DNA of 64,000 nt. It comes from Bacteroidales bacterium. Its GTDB lineage: Bacteria > Bacteroidota > Bacteroidia > Bacteroidales > P3. A program made the translations under genes and the position numbers. Position 1 is the first letter of the stretch. Each line of letters opens with the position of its first letter. The DNA is taken from NCBI GenBank assembly GCA_017449525.1, contig JAFTFL010000005.1, positions 124,001-188,000 on the forward strand, in the 5' to 3' direction. The notes beneath the pieces were generated by a model. The model searched no databases. It saw nothing but the letters and a program-made list of their open reading frames with translations, and had not been told where the DNA came from. Of the stretch, positions 26,028-34,315 are shown in pieces.

Positions 26028-27509
26028 TTAGGCGGCCTCCTCGTCGGGGTGCGACGGCGAAGGCTCTTCGGCCGCAGCCTCGTCGCGCTTGGGCGTATAC
26101 AGGTCGATTGCCACCACAGCAGCCGTCATGGCCCAGAACGGGACGGAGAGTTTATCGGTATCCAAGAAGTTGTTGAACAGACCGTGGATGTAGTAGGTCA
26201 CCAGACTGACGGCAAAGGCCAGTGCAGCCCGACCCGCCAAGGGGTTGGCCGCCGTGCGATACACCCGCACGCCCGTAACGAAAGTGAAGCCGAACACACA
26301 CAGCACCAGCACCACGCCCGGAACGCCTTGCTCGGTCAGCGGCCCGATATATTCGCTGTGTGCATTGCCCAAATCGCCAGCATAGGTACTGATAACAGAG
26401 AGCTGATAGGAGCGCTGATAACTACCGTAGAGGAACTGATACGTGCCGGGGCCGCAGCCCATCACGGGGTGCTCACGCCACATGCGGAACGCAGAAGCCC
26501 ATCGGTTCAACCGCTCCAAATTGGAGGCATCCGTTGAGATGTTGGATATAGACTTCAGTTGACCCGACAAGTCGTAGGCCGAGTCCTGCTGGTTCTTTCC
26601 AAGCTTGTAGATGACATCGCTTTGGTGCACGAAGAACAAGCCCAACAGCAGCACGAATCCAGCCAGCATCCATCGCATCTTGATGCCAAGGCGCACCAGC
26701 ACGTAGACCAACAGCGCACCCGCCACACTTATCCAGGCTGCACGTGAGTAGGAGAAGGCCAAGCCGACCAGTACTGCGGTGAGCAACACCGCCGAGAGCA
26801 GGCGCAGCCCCATGCTCCTGCCCCGCGCCAGAGCAAAATGAGTCAGCACGGGCACAAAAAGCGCCAGTACGCAACCGTAGGCCGTGTGGTCATTGTAGAA
26901 CGGACGCATTACGCGGTGGAGCGTCTGCAGGTCGCTAAAGTTGCCCACTGTCTTGGCCGTGGCTATCACCACCACGCAGACCAAACCCACAGCGTAGCAC
27001 AGCACCAACTGCCACCGACGACGCAGATCGGAGAAGATCTGCACGGCCGCATAGTAGAACGGCAACACAAACCACAGGCGTACCACAAAGTATTTGAGCG
27101 ACACTCCAGGCATCGACGAGAAGCAGGCCGTCACCAGAAACCACACCAGCGAAAGCCCGACGGCAATACTCACTGGATGGCGCAGGATGCGCCTGTCGTA
27201 GGTCTTGTCGACCAGCACTCGGAACAGGAACACCGCGCTAAAGAGAATCATCATCGGCTCCACGGGAATGGACAGTTGCATGCCAGGCATCAGCTCGGCA
27301 TTCACTGCGAACGGGGTGAGCAAAGCCACCGAAAGCAGTGCCACCTCAAGTCGACACACAAAGAAAAGCACCAACAGTGCCACCAGCGGAAGCAGTAGCA
27401 CGTAGAAGTTGTCGGCCAGCATGCACAGGGCGCTGGTCGCTAAGTAAAGAGCCGTTGCCACAAGGGCAACCAAAAGGGAACGGTGGGAACGAGTGCTGTC
27501 GTCAGCCAT
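26028..27509 (-). CDS. O-antigen ligase-like (Wzy_C superfamily) membrane protein
   Basis: This 493-residue polytopic protein has about eleven or twelve hydrophobic segments. ATG 27509 is preferred over a longer frame to 27683, which would overlap the Wzz-like gene. The large periplasmic loop has the hallmark motifs: WASAFRMWREHPVMGCGPG and NAHSEYIGPLTEQGVPG with the conserved His. Members either ligate O-antigen to lipid A-core or polymerise surface polysaccharide. Its position 17 bp after a Wzz-like gene favours polysaccharide export or polymerisation, but ligase versus polymerase is not resolved. The C-terminal 20 residues are acidic and cytoplasmic. Confidence 0.87.
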   Translation of the reverse strand: MADDSTRSHRSLLVALVATALYLATSALCMLADNFYVLLLPLVALLVLFFVCRLEVALLSVALLTPFAVNAELMPGMQLSIPVEPMMILFSAVFLFRVLVDKTYDRRILRHPVSIAVGLSLVWFLVTACFSSMPGVSLKYFVVRLWFVLPFYYAAVQIFSDLRRRWQLVLCYAVGLVCVVVIATAKTVGNFSDLQTLHRVMRPFYNDHTAYGCVLALFVPVLTHFALARGRSMGLRLLSAVLLTAVLVGLAFSYSRAAWISVAGALLVYVLVRLGIKMRWMLAGFVLLLGLFFVHQSDVIYKLGKNQQDSAYDLSGQLKSISNISTDASNLERLNRWASAFRMWREHPVMGCGPGTYQFLYGSYQRSYQLSVISTYAGDLGNAHSEYIGPLTEQGVPGVVLVLCVFGFTFVTGVRVYRTAANPLAGRAALAFAVSLVTYYIHGLFNNFLDTDKLSVPFWAMTAAVVAIDLYTPKRDEAAAEEPSPSHPDEEAA

Positions 27510-27526
27510 GCAGAAATCGTGAAGTC

Positions 27527-28411
27527 CTACGGCCGAGACTGCTGTACTCTTTCGCGGCGCACCGCCTCCACAAGGAGTAAAAGCAGCACGCACATTATCA
27601 ACGTGCCAAACGCTCCGCCAAGCGTTACAAGCGAGCGTTTGGGGTAAGCCTTCTTGTCGGCCACCACGGCGCGGTCCACCCAATATTTGTAGTGCACCTG
27701 CTTGTTGAGGTCAACACGTGTCTCAGTGAGGCGCGTCTGCATGGTGGCCAGGTCGCTACACAGTTGTTCGTGCAGCTGGGCATCGCTGAGCGCATGCGAG
27801 GGGTTGGCCTTCATGTCGGCCTCCAGCTTGTAGACCTCAATGGTGAGCGAGTCGACCACGCTCTGCATGATGACCGCTGCGTCGCGGGCGCGGTCGTAAT
27901 GCACACGGTTGCACAGTGTGTCGTAGTACTCCAGCATGTAGTTTGTAATGGCGGCGGCCATCTCCGGGTCTGAATCCTTGACCGTAACCTGCACACCCAT
28001 ATACTCGGTGCGCTTCACCCCGATGAGCTTCTCGTAACGCGAGTGCAGCTTCGTCTCTTTAAGGGTGGAGTTGGTGTCGATGTCGTAGTGGGTCATCAGA
28101 TTAAATCTCTTGCACACGGCCTCCTCCATACTTCGTGAGAGGAGCAACTGAATGGCGTACTCGCAGTCTTCGGCGTGGCCGTAGTCCATAAAGTCATGGC
28201 TATAACGCTCGGCGAGGATGGCCTTCGAAAGCCTATTGGAGGCGGTCGGAATCAGTACGGCCGTTGACTTAAACAAGGGGGTGATGAGCAATGAAACAAT
28301 GAGGGAGACAATGGCGGCTACTACGAAGACCACCGTCAACAACTTGCCCCAACGACGCAGAAACCTGATGCTGGATCCGAAGTCGTATTGGCTGCTAAAG
28401 TTCTTATCCAT
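27527..28411 (-). CDS. Wzz-like polysaccharide chain-length / co-polymerase protein
   Basis: This 294-residue protein has the Wzz layout: an N-terminal transmembrane helix (about 20-45), a mainly helical periplasmic domain with TPLFKSTAVLIP just after the first helix, a coiled-coil region (about 170-235), and a C-terminal transmembrane helix (about 260-282). The PKRSLVTLGGAFGTL approach to the second helix resembles the Pro-rich segment of Wzz. No cytoplasmic tyrosine kinase domain is fused. It should set the chain length of a surface polysaccharide with the ligase/polymerase-like protein encoded next. Confidence 0.87.
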   Translation of the reverse strand: MDKNFSSQYDFGSSIRFLRRWGKLLTVVFVVAAIVSLIVSLLITPLFKSTAVLIPTASNRLSKAILAERYSHDFMDYGHAEDCEYAIQLLLSRSMEEAVCKRFNLMTHYDIDTNSTLKETKLHSRYEKLIGVKRTEYMGVQVTVKDSDPEMAAAITNYMLEYYDTLCNRVHYDRARDAAVIMQSVVDSLTIEVYKLEADMKANPSHALSDAQLHEQLCSDLATMQTRLTETRVDLNKQVHYKYWVDRAVVADKKAYPKRSLVTLGGAFGTLIMCVLLLLLVEAVRRERVQQSRP

Positions 28412-28563
28412 ATTCGTGTACTTATGTTCTCTTGACTTGCCGTTGCCGGGTCGTCGTGTTGAAAAAACAGACCATTAACGACTACCTACACCTTTTATTA
28501 TATAAAGAACGGTTGTTGACTGCGCCAGCCGACTGCTTTTGCCGCGCGAGGTGCCCTGCGAGA

Positions 28564-28805
28564 CGGGGCGAATGGCGCAACTGTTCGCGGTCGGTTGGCT
28601 CAATATGCATGGGCGGCAGACGCGGTGCACATGGTCGGTAGGCTCAATCCACATGGTTGATGGACTCGCTACGCATGGGCGGCAGGCGCGGTGGACATGG
28701 GCGGCAGACGCGGTGGACGCGGCCATAGAGCCAACTGTTCGCGGTTGGCAGGCTCGATGTTCGCGGTCGGTTGGCGGACGGTGGGAGCGGCAGGCGTACG
28801 CCTAA
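28564..28805. repeat. 22-bp phased array, eleven slots, mixed unit types
   Basis: Eleven contiguous 22-bp slots start at 28564 and every 22 bp thereafter. Slots at 28608, 28630, 28652, 28674 and 28696 begin CATGG(G/T), three of them CATGGGCGGCAG(A/G)CGCGGTG. Slots at 28586, 28718, 28740 and 28762 begin CGCGG. Slots 28564 and 28718 both end CAACTGTT. Thus at least two unit types keep one common phase. Confidence 0.88.
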
Positions 28806-28818
28806 GCAATATTTTACG

Positions 28819-28826
28819 TATCTTTG
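28819..28826 (+). promoter_or_regulatory. Promoter -7 element for the lipoprotein gene (TATCTTTG)
   Basis: TATCTTTG lies 30 bp before the ATG at 28857. No clear -33 TTTG. Confidence 0.5.
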
Positions 28827-28856
28827 CAGGCCGTGAACAGCCAACCGTTACAACCG

Positions 28857-29318
28857 ATGAAACTACATATCAGCAGGATAGCCACCACCACTGCGCTCAT
28901 TCTCCTCACCGCTTGCGCAGGAGGCGCACAGCACGAGGCCGCCGAAGCCTCCCCCGCGGCCGACAGCAGCACTTCAGCCAACCTACCTACTTACGACCAG
29001 CTGCCCGCTTCGCTGGCCGAGGCGCCCATTCCCGAGGATCTGGACGATGTGTCGCCCAAGGGGCAGTCGTCGGCTGCTGGGTCGTCCTCGTCGACAACGC
29101 AGGCGCAGCCGTCGACCACCGCAGGCAGCCGCACCATCTACGTCTCCACCCACGGTGCCCAAGGCGAGGTGTGGGGGCATGTGCGCATGACTGGCAACAC
29201 GGGTCGGGGCACTATTCACGACCAGGACGAGAATACGCTCTCCATCACCGTTACCCGCCACGGCAACGAGCTCTACGGCACCGACCAGAACGGCCGCCAG
29301 TACGTGTTCAAATTGTAG
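28857..29318 (+). CDS. Small predicted lipoprotein, Ser/Ala-rich linker
   Basis: This 153-residue protein starts at ATG 28857 (an in-frame ATG at 28824 lies inside the promoter). The signal peptide ends in lipobox LLTAC, Cys at about 20. A Ser/Ala/Glu-rich, probably disordered stretch (about 21-100) precedes a small beta-rich C-terminal domain with TIYVSTHGAQGEVWGHVRM and ITVTRHGNELYGTDQNGRQ. I recognise no family. It is probably anchored in the outer or inner membrane facing the periplasm. The next gene follows after 69 bp. Confidence 0.65.
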   Translation: MKLHISRIATTTALILLTACAGGAQHEAAEASPAADSSTSANLPTYDQLPASLAEAPIPEDLDDVSPKGQSSAAGSSSSTTQAQPSTTAGSRTIYVSTHGAQGEVWGHVRMTGNTGRGTIHDQDENTLSITVTRHGNELYGTDQNGRQYVFKL

Positions 29319-29387
29319 CCCACCACGGCCGCTACGGCAACTCTCTGCATTTTCGAAACAACAATCAACCACAATATCTACACATCA

Positions 29388-30236
29388 ATGAAGACAATAC
29401 AAGAACTGGAAGCATTGGCCACACAGGTGCGCCGCGACATACTCCGCATGACCACAGCAGCTAAGAGCGGCCACCCAGGCGGCTCGATGGGCACGACCGA
29501 CTGGTTTGTGGCCATGGAGTGGAACATCATGGAGTTCGACCCGCAACGTTTCACCATGAGTGGCGACGGCGAGGACATGCTCTTCGTGTCGCAAGGCCAC
29601 ATTACGCCCGTCATCTACAGCACTATGGCGCGGCGTGGCTTCTTCCCGGTGAGCGAGCTTTCGACCTTCCGCCAGTTCGGCACACGGCTGCAAGGCCACC
29701 CCTCTACGGCACACAGCCTGCCGGGCATACGCATGGCCAGCGGCTCGCTGGGTCAGGGCATGAGCGTTGGCATCGGCGCCGCGCTTGGCAAGAAGATGAC
29801 GGGCGACAGCCACTTGGTGTTCACCATGCACGGCGACGGCGAGCTGCAGGAAGGCCAAATATGGGAGGCCGCCATGTTTGCTGGTGCCAAGGGGGTGGAC
29901 AATCTGATAAGCACGGTGGATTACAATCACCAGCAAATCGATGGCTCCACTCAGCAGGTGATGGACCTGGCCGACCTGCGCGCCAAGTTTGAGGCGTTCG
30001 GGTGGACGGTGGTGGACATCCTGCAGGGCAACGACATGGGCTGCGTGCTCGAGGGCATGGGCCAAGCCAAGAAGCTGGCTGGCCAGGGCCGACCGGTCAT
30101 GGTGCTGCTCCACACGAAGATGGGTTACGGAGTGGATTTCATGCAGGACACGAACAAGTATCACGGCAGCGTGCTGAGTGCCGACGATTTGCCAAAGGCG
30201 CTGGCGCAACTGCCCGAGACCATTGGCGATTTCTAA
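29388..30236 (+). CDS. Transketolase, N-terminal (thiamine-binding) subunit
   Basis: This 282-residue protein is the N-terminal half of transketolase, which moves two-carbon ketol units in the pentose phosphate pathway. It shows SGHPGGSMG (about residues 24-32), GHITPVIYS, LGQGMSVGIGAALG and the thiamine diphosphate/Mg motif GDGELQEGQIWEA...DYNHQQIDG. It lacks the pyrimidine-binding and C-terminal domains, which form a separate protein. The matching C-terminal subunit is at 57009-57962 on the other strand; in most genomes with split transketolase the two genes are adjacent. Both halves look intact. Confidence 0.93.
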   Translation: MKTIQELEALATQVRRDILRMTTAAKSGHPGGSMGTTDWFVAMEWNIMEFDPQRFTMSGDGEDMLFVSQGHITPVIYSTMARRGFFPVSELSTFRQFGTRLQGHPSTAHSLPGIRMASGSLGQGMSVGIGAALGKKMTGDSHLVFTMHGDGELQEGQIWEAAMFAGAKGVDNLISTVDYNHQQIDGSTQQVMDLADLRAKFEAFGWTVVDILQGNDMGCVLEGMGQAKKLAGQGRPVMVLLHTKMGYGVDFMQDTNKYHGSVLSADDLPKALAQLPETIGDF

Positions 30237-30243
30237 ACCGGTG

Positions 30244-30263
30244 CCGCGGCGCACGCGCCGCGG
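30244..30263. other. GC-rich hairpin between transketolase subunit and vWA gene
   Basis: CCGCGGCG pairs with CGCCGCGG around a CACG loop. It could attenuate read-through into the vWA gene; no T-run is present beyond AGTTT. Confidence 0.4.
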
Positions 30264-30279
30264 TCAGTTTCCCAACCGT

Positions 30280-31650
30280 ATGCGAAGACTTTCCCGCCTG
30301 CTCGTTCTCTTTTTGCTGGCCATCACGGCCAGTGGGGCGTTTGCGCAGCAGCCTGGCGCCGAGAAGACGCGCCTGCTGGTGATTTTGGACTGCAGCAACA
30401 GCATGTGGGACCGCTGGCAGAGCGATGCGAAGATAAAGGTTACGCAGACGGTGCTGCTGAAGTTTCTCGACAGTGTGGCGCGCCAGCAGAACATCGAGGT
30501 GGCGCTGCGCGTGTTTGGCCATCTGAACAAGGATGCCTTCGGCACCAAGCTGGAGGTGCCCTTCGGCAGCAATAATTATTACAAGCTCAGCAGCAAGATT
30601 AAGACGCTTGTGCCCCGCGGGGGATGCACCATGGCGACGGCGCTGACCAAGTCGCTCAACGATTTTCCCGCCACCGGCTCGTCGCGCAACCTGCTGCTGG
30701 TCATCACCGACGGCATCGACGACCGCGACGGCAACATTTGTGCCGTGGCGCGGCAGGTACAGCTGAGCGGGGTGGTGGTGCAGACGTTCATCCTCGGCAT
30801 CGGCCAGCGCAAGAATTTTGAGGGGCGGTTGGACTGCGCGGGGCGGTTCACCCTGGTGCCGAACGAGGAGCAGTACACGCAGGCGCTGTACAATATTTTC
30901 CATCTGTCGGAGGAGACGGCGCGCGTGGTGGTCAATGTGCACGACCGTTCGCACCACCTGTACGAGACGACCATCCCCATTTCGCTCTACGACAGCCGCA
31001 CGGGGCTGCCCAAACACACGGTGCTCTACACTATCGACGGCCGCTTTGCGCCCGACACGCTGAGTGTGGACCCGCTGGTGTCCTACGATGTGGAGTTCGG
31101 CACGCGGCCGCCGGTGCGCCTGACGGCGCAACAGTTTCGCCCGATGCGCACCAACAAGCTGAGTGTGGCCATCGAGCAGGGCACGCTGCGGGTGCGTCCC
31201 GAGACGGTGCGCAGCTCGCTGCCCGTGGCCACCTACCCCGTGGTGGTGCGCCGCCACGGCGATGCGGCCATTCTCCACACGCAGCAGACCGACGAGGAGG
31301 CCACCTATTTGGCGGGCGAGTATGATGTGGACGTGCTGTCGCTGCCGCCCATCCACATGGAGGGGGTGCAGATAGAGAACTCGGCGGCCACCGAGCTGAC
31401 CATTCCGGCGGCGGGCTGTCTGAACCTCATCAAGCCGCGCGAGGGGGCATCGGGGCTGATTATGAGCATCGACGAGGGGCGAACGAGCCGCGTGTGCGAC
31501 CTCAACGAGAGCCGCTCGTCAGAACGCATCAGCTTGATGCCGGGCGAATACCTAATTCTGCTGCGCATGAAGAATGCTACGCGCTACGACGCGGTGCGCC
31601 AGCAGCGTGTGAAGATTGAGTCGGGGCAGCAAACGAATGTGTCGTTCTGA
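30280..31650 (+). CDS. Secreted von Willebrand factor A domain protein
   Basis: This 456-residue protein is read from ATG 30280 (signal peptide MRRLSRLLVLFLLAITASGAFA...QQ, positions 1-24). The vWA domain (about residues 30-205) has an intact MIDAS-like metal site: DCSNSMW (DxSxS), a Thr in GGCTMATAL and Asp in ITDGIDD. The remaining 250 residues form several beta-rich repeats, for example VVVNVHDRSHHLYETTIPISLYD and RVCDLNESRSSERISLMPG, of unknown family, possibly Ig-like. It may take part in metal-dependent protein adhesion in the periplasm or at the surface. The stop codon overlaps the first unit of the downstream array. Confidence 0.8.
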   Translation: MRRLSRLLVLFLLAITASGAFAQQPGAEKTRLLVILDCSNSMWDRWQSDAKIKVTQTVLLKFLDSVARQQNIEVALRVFGHLNKDAFGTKLEVPFGSNNYYKLSSKIKTLVPRGGCTMATALTKSLNDFPATGSSRNLLLVITDGIDDRDGNICAVARQVQLSGVVVQTFILGIGQRKNFEGRLDCAGRFTLVPNEEQYTQALYNIFHLSEETARVVVNVHDRSHHLYETTIPISLYDSRTGLPKHTVLYTIDGRFAPDTLSVDPLVSYDVEFGTRPPVRLTAQQFRPMRTNKLSVAIEQGTLRVRPETVRSSLPVATYPVVVRRHGDAAILHTQQTDEEATYLAGEYDVDVLSLPPIHMEGVQIENSAATELTIPAAGCLNLIKPREGASGLIMSIDEGRTSRVCDLNESRSSERISLMPGEYLILLRMKNATRYDAVRQQRVKIESGQQTNVSF

Positions 31651-31800
31651 GGAAGCACGGCTTTCCGCCCGAGGAAGCGAGACATTTCCCCCGAGGAAGC
31701 TCGGCTTCGAGCAAGAGAAAAACAACTTGGAACAAGAGAAATCGAGGCTTTCCCCCCGAGGAAGTTCGGCTTCAAGCAAGAGAAAAACAACTTGGAGCAA
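31649..31800. repeat. 22-bp phased array overlapping the vWA stop codon
   Basis: Units begin GAGGAAG or GAGAAA at 31649, 31671, 31693, 31715, 31736, 31758 and 31780, spaced 22, 22, 22, 21, 22, 22. A three-unit block (GAGGAAGCTCGGCTTCGA, GAGAAAAACAACTTGG and a following unit) is itself duplicated 65 bp on. GAGGAA recurs at 31801. The first unit includes the final base pairs of the TGA stop. Confidence 0.85.
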
Positions 31801-31807
31801 GAGGAAC

Positions 31808-31842
31808 GCAAAAGCCCTGGCCGCACGGCCAGGGCTTTTTGC
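31808..31842. terminator. Strong Rho-independent terminator, bidirectional
   Basis: AAAAGCCCTGGCC pairs with GGCCAGGGCTTTT around a GCAC loop, flanked by A and T runs. It serves the vWA gene and could also stop the HU-HIG transcript. Confidence 0.92.
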
Positions 31843-31942
31843 ACGCAGTAGAATTGGATTGAGCCTGGTGGATTATTTTAAGGACCCCGAGGACCTTAAG
31901 AACCCCCAGGGCCTGTTTCCCTGCAAGAAGCCCTCGGTGCTT

Positions 31943-32446
31943 TTAGGGCTCGTCGTCGCCCGAGGCGGGGGTGGTGCCGCTGCCACTGCCCGTGCCGCTG
32001 CCCGAGGAGGGGGTGGCGGGGTCGTCGGCTGGGGGCTCGTCGTCGATAGCGGCGTCGGTCTCTTCGGCTTTGGCCCACTGCAGGGTGGCGCTGCGAATGG
32101 CGCCCTGCACGTCGTCGGCCGGACGGTAGTAGAGCCCCGGGCGCACCTCGCTCAGCTGCAGGTCCTCGGCGTGCTCATGCCACCCGCTGTTGCACGAGGG
32201 GTAGAGTTTGCCGATGGGGCCGAGGTCGACTATCATGCCCTGCTTGAGCATTTGGGCTGCGCTTTCCATGCACAGCTCGAGGGCCACCTTGGCTTCGGCC
32301 TTGTGGAGGGTGGTGTTGTGGCAGGCTTCGGTTACGATTTCCTCGTAGCCGGCCTTGCCGTTGGTGATGACGCGAGCTGAGAAGCCGCGTTGTTTGGTGC
32401 TGGGATTGACGTTGACAGCACGCGTGATTTTTAACTTCGTTGCCAT
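31943..32446 (-). CDS. HU-HIG type DNA-binding protein with Gly/Ser-rich tail
   Basis: This 167-residue protein is read from ATG 32446 (MATKLKITRAVNVNPSTKQRG); an ATG eight codons upstream is also in frame. Residues about 1-120 match the Bacteroidota HU-like domain fused to wHTH/Ig/Gly-rich motifs: ISARVITNG-type beginning, HKAEAKVALELCMESAAQML, and a GPIGKLYPSCNSG strand. The last 45 residues are acidic and Gly/Ser/Pro-rich (SGSGTGSGSGTTPASGD). These proteins are thought to bind DNA as dimers with a chromatin or surface role not fully settled. An array of palindromic 22-bp units lies just upstream of its start. Confidence 0.85.
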   Translation of the reverse strand: MATKLKITRAVNVNPSTKQRGFSARVITNGKAGYEEIVTEACHNTTLHKAEAKVALELCMESAAQMLKQGMIVDLGPIGKLYPSCNSGWHEHAEDLQLSEVRPGLYYRPADDVQGAIRSATLQWAKAEETDAAIDDEPPADDPATPSSGSGTGSGSGTTPASGDDEP

Positions 32447-32527
32447 ATGTTTGTTAACTGTTTTTAGCAATCGTTTTCGATAGCTGTTTTTACTTCGTTT
32501 CTATGACCGCCCTGTAGGGTCGGTTTT

Positions 32528-32615
32528 TCAATCGACCACGGTCAGTTTCGAAATCGACCGCGGTCGATTGCTGAATCGACCACGGTCGATTGAAAAACCG
32601 ACCGTGGTCCACAAG
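32528..32615. repeat. 22-bp phased array of ATCGACCnCGGTCGAT palindromes
   Basis: Four units carry ATCGACC or ACCGACC at 32531, 32553, 32575 and 32597, each exactly 22 bp apart. The core AATCGACC(A/G)CGGTCGATT is a near-perfect 18-bp palindrome. The array lies between the beta-CASP gene stop and the HU-HIG start, both on the minus strand. Confidence 0.9.
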
Positions 32616-32656
32616 TTGTCTGGCGGCGTAAATTCTGACATGGGTTTCACACTTTT

Positions 32657-34057
32657 TTACAATTCTACTGCGTCGCGTAAAGCTGGTATTTGCACGTTCG
32701 TGTAGCCGGCCTCGGTGAGGGTGGTGCGGAAGTGCTCCTGGGCATCGGCTTGGCCGTGGACGATGAAGAGGCCTTTCAGCCGGCGGGGGTCCTGACAGGA
32801 GAGGTAGCGCAGGAGCTCGTTGTAGTCGGCGTGGCCGGAGAGCGACTCGATGCGGCGCACCTCGGCGCGCACCTCGTAGGGGTGGCCAAAGATGGAGACC
32901 TTCTTGTCGCCCCGCGCGATGCGGGCGCCGAGGGTGGAGGGCTCGCAGTAGCCGACCACGAGGATGGTGGTGCGCGGATTGTCGATGCTGTTGGCCAGGT
33001 GGTGCTTCACTCGGCCGGCCTCCATCATGCCACTGGCCGAGATGATGATGCAGGCCTTGTTGCGCACGTTGAGGGCTTTGGAGGCTTCGACCGATTGGAT
33101 GTACTGCAGCCGCCCGAAGCCGAACGGGTCGGGGTCGGTCTTCATGTACTCCTCTATCTCGCGGTTAAAGCACTCGGTGTGGAGGCGCATGATGTTGGTG
33201 GCGTTGACGCTGAGCGGACTGTCGACGAAGCAGTCGATGTCGGGCAGCAAGCCGCGGCCGTTGAGCCGGTTGAGCGCGTACACTATCTCCTGCGCGCGGC
33301 CTATGGCAAAACTGGGAATGATGAGCTTGCCGCGCTTCTTGGTGCAGGTGTCGAGCACCGCCATCAGCAGCTCCTGCTCGGCATCGCCCAGCGAGGTGTG
33401 GAGCCGGTCGCCGTAGGTGCTCTCGGTCAGCAGGTAATCCACCTGGGGGAACGGCTCGGGGTCGCGCAGAATGCGCTTATCGTAGCGCCCCACATCGCCC
33501 GTAAAGCCCAGCTTAACGGTGCGGCGCCCCTCCTTCACCTCCAGCACCACGCAGGCGCTGCCGAGGATGTGGCCCGCATCGTAGAACGTAACCGTGGCCT
33601 CATCGCCAATGCGAAACGGCTTGTGGTAGGGCACACTGATGAAGCACCCCATGCAGGCCTCGGCCTCCAAGTGGGTATATATCGGCTCCACCGGCTCCAA
33701 CCCCTGCGCCTTGCGCTTCTTGTTGAACGTCTGGGTGTCCGACTCCTGAATGCGACCCGCATCGGCCAACATAATGGCGCACAGGTCGCGCGTGGCCGGC
33801 GTGCACAGCACCGTACCCGAGAAGCCCATCTTATATATATAAGGTATCAAACCCGAATGGTCGATGTGGGCATGCGACAGGATGAGAAAATCAATCTCGC
33901 GCGGGTCGAAGCCCAAATCGCGATTCATCGCATCCGTCTCCAACCCCTTACCCTGATACATACCACAATCGAGCAAAATCCTTGTCCCCTTGCGGGTCGT
34001 AATGAGGTGCTTACTGCCCGTAACCTCGCGCGCCGCACCCATAAACTCTATCTTCAT
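32657..34057 (-). CDS. Metallo-beta-lactamase/beta-CASP family RNA-processing exonuclease
   Basis: This 466-residue enzyme is read from ATG 34057 (MKIEFMGAAREVTGSKHL). The zinc site is in LILSHAHIDHSGLIPY (HxHxDH) with further ligands in YDAGHILGSA and FTGDVGRYD. The beta-CASP domain follows with PSFAIGRAQEIVYAL, and the last motifs are IISASGMMEAGR and ESLSGHADYNEL with the terminal zinc His in IVHGQADA. Relatives include the archaeal/bacterial CPSF73-like and RNase J-distant nucleases, so RNA cleavage is expected. The long plus-strand open frame opposite this gene is a shadow. A minus-strand promoter lies at 34127-34134. Confidence 0.92.
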   Translation of the reverse strand: MKIEFMGAAREVTGSKHLITTRKGTRILLDCGMYQGKGLETDAMNRDLGFDPREIDFLILSHAHIDHSGLIPYIYKMGFSGTVLCTPATRDLCAIMLADAGRIQESDTQTFNKKRKAQGLEPVEPIYTHLEAEACMGCFISVPYHKPFRIGDEATVTFYDAGHILGSACVVLEVKEGRRTVKLGFTGDVGRYDKRILRDPEPFPQVDYLLTESTYGDRLHTSLGDAEQELLMAVLDTCTKKRGKLIIPSFAIGRAQEIVYALNRLNGRGLLPDIDCFVDSPLSVNATNIMRLHTECFNREIEEYMKTDPDPFGFGRLQYIQSVEASKALNVRNKACIIISASGMMEAGRVKHHLANSIDNPRTTILVVGYCEPSTLGARIARGDKKVSIFGHPYEVRAEVRRIESLSGHADYNELLRYLSCQDPRRLKGLFIVHGQADAQEHFRTTLTEAGYTNVQIPALRDAVEL

Positions 34058-34126
34058 ACGTGTATAAAACTGATTTGCATTACCGTCGTCCGCCAAAGCG
34101 ACCGCAGTCGCTCCCAAACGGACATG

Positions 34127-34134
34127 CAAAGATA
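34127..34134 (-). promoter_or_regulatory. Promoter -7 element for the beta-CASP gene (TATCTTTG)
   Basis: The minus strand reads TATCTTTG about 70 bp upstream of the start at 34057. Confidence 0.6.
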
Positions 34135-34315
34135 CAACTTTTTTGCAGCCCTCCAAACCACAATCCACCCCAAACGCCCCACACAAATGCCGTCCCACCC
34201 ACACAATAAAACACCCACCCGCCTGTTACTGCACATGGCCAGCCGCCCCGACGACCCATCCGCCGCCGCCACCGGCTACCAACACAACATCACCACCACA
34301 CAACACCACCACACC

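Larger units (their letters stand above)
28412..28856. other. Intergenic region with a long 22-bp phased array
   Basis: The gap holds the array at 28564-28805 and the lipoprotein promoter at 28819-28826. Open frames on the minus strand encode VHRVCRPC-type repeats that merely translate the array. Confidence 0.6.

Noticed and set aside
26838..27398. Plus-strand 186-codon His/Gln-rich frame
   Set aside because: Antisense shadow of the O-antigen ligase-like gene.
28475..28726. VHRVCRPC-repeat peptide as a second RiPP precursor
   Set aside because: It translates the 22-bp array and no modifying enzyme is adjacent.
20229..28805. Arrays as CRISPR
   Set aside because: Units are directly tandem with no unique spacers, and no cas genes are seen in the window.
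32690..34315. Very long plus-strand frame joined to cstA
   Set aside because: It is antisense to the beta-CASP gene and open only because of that gene's codon bias; cstA begins at 34316.
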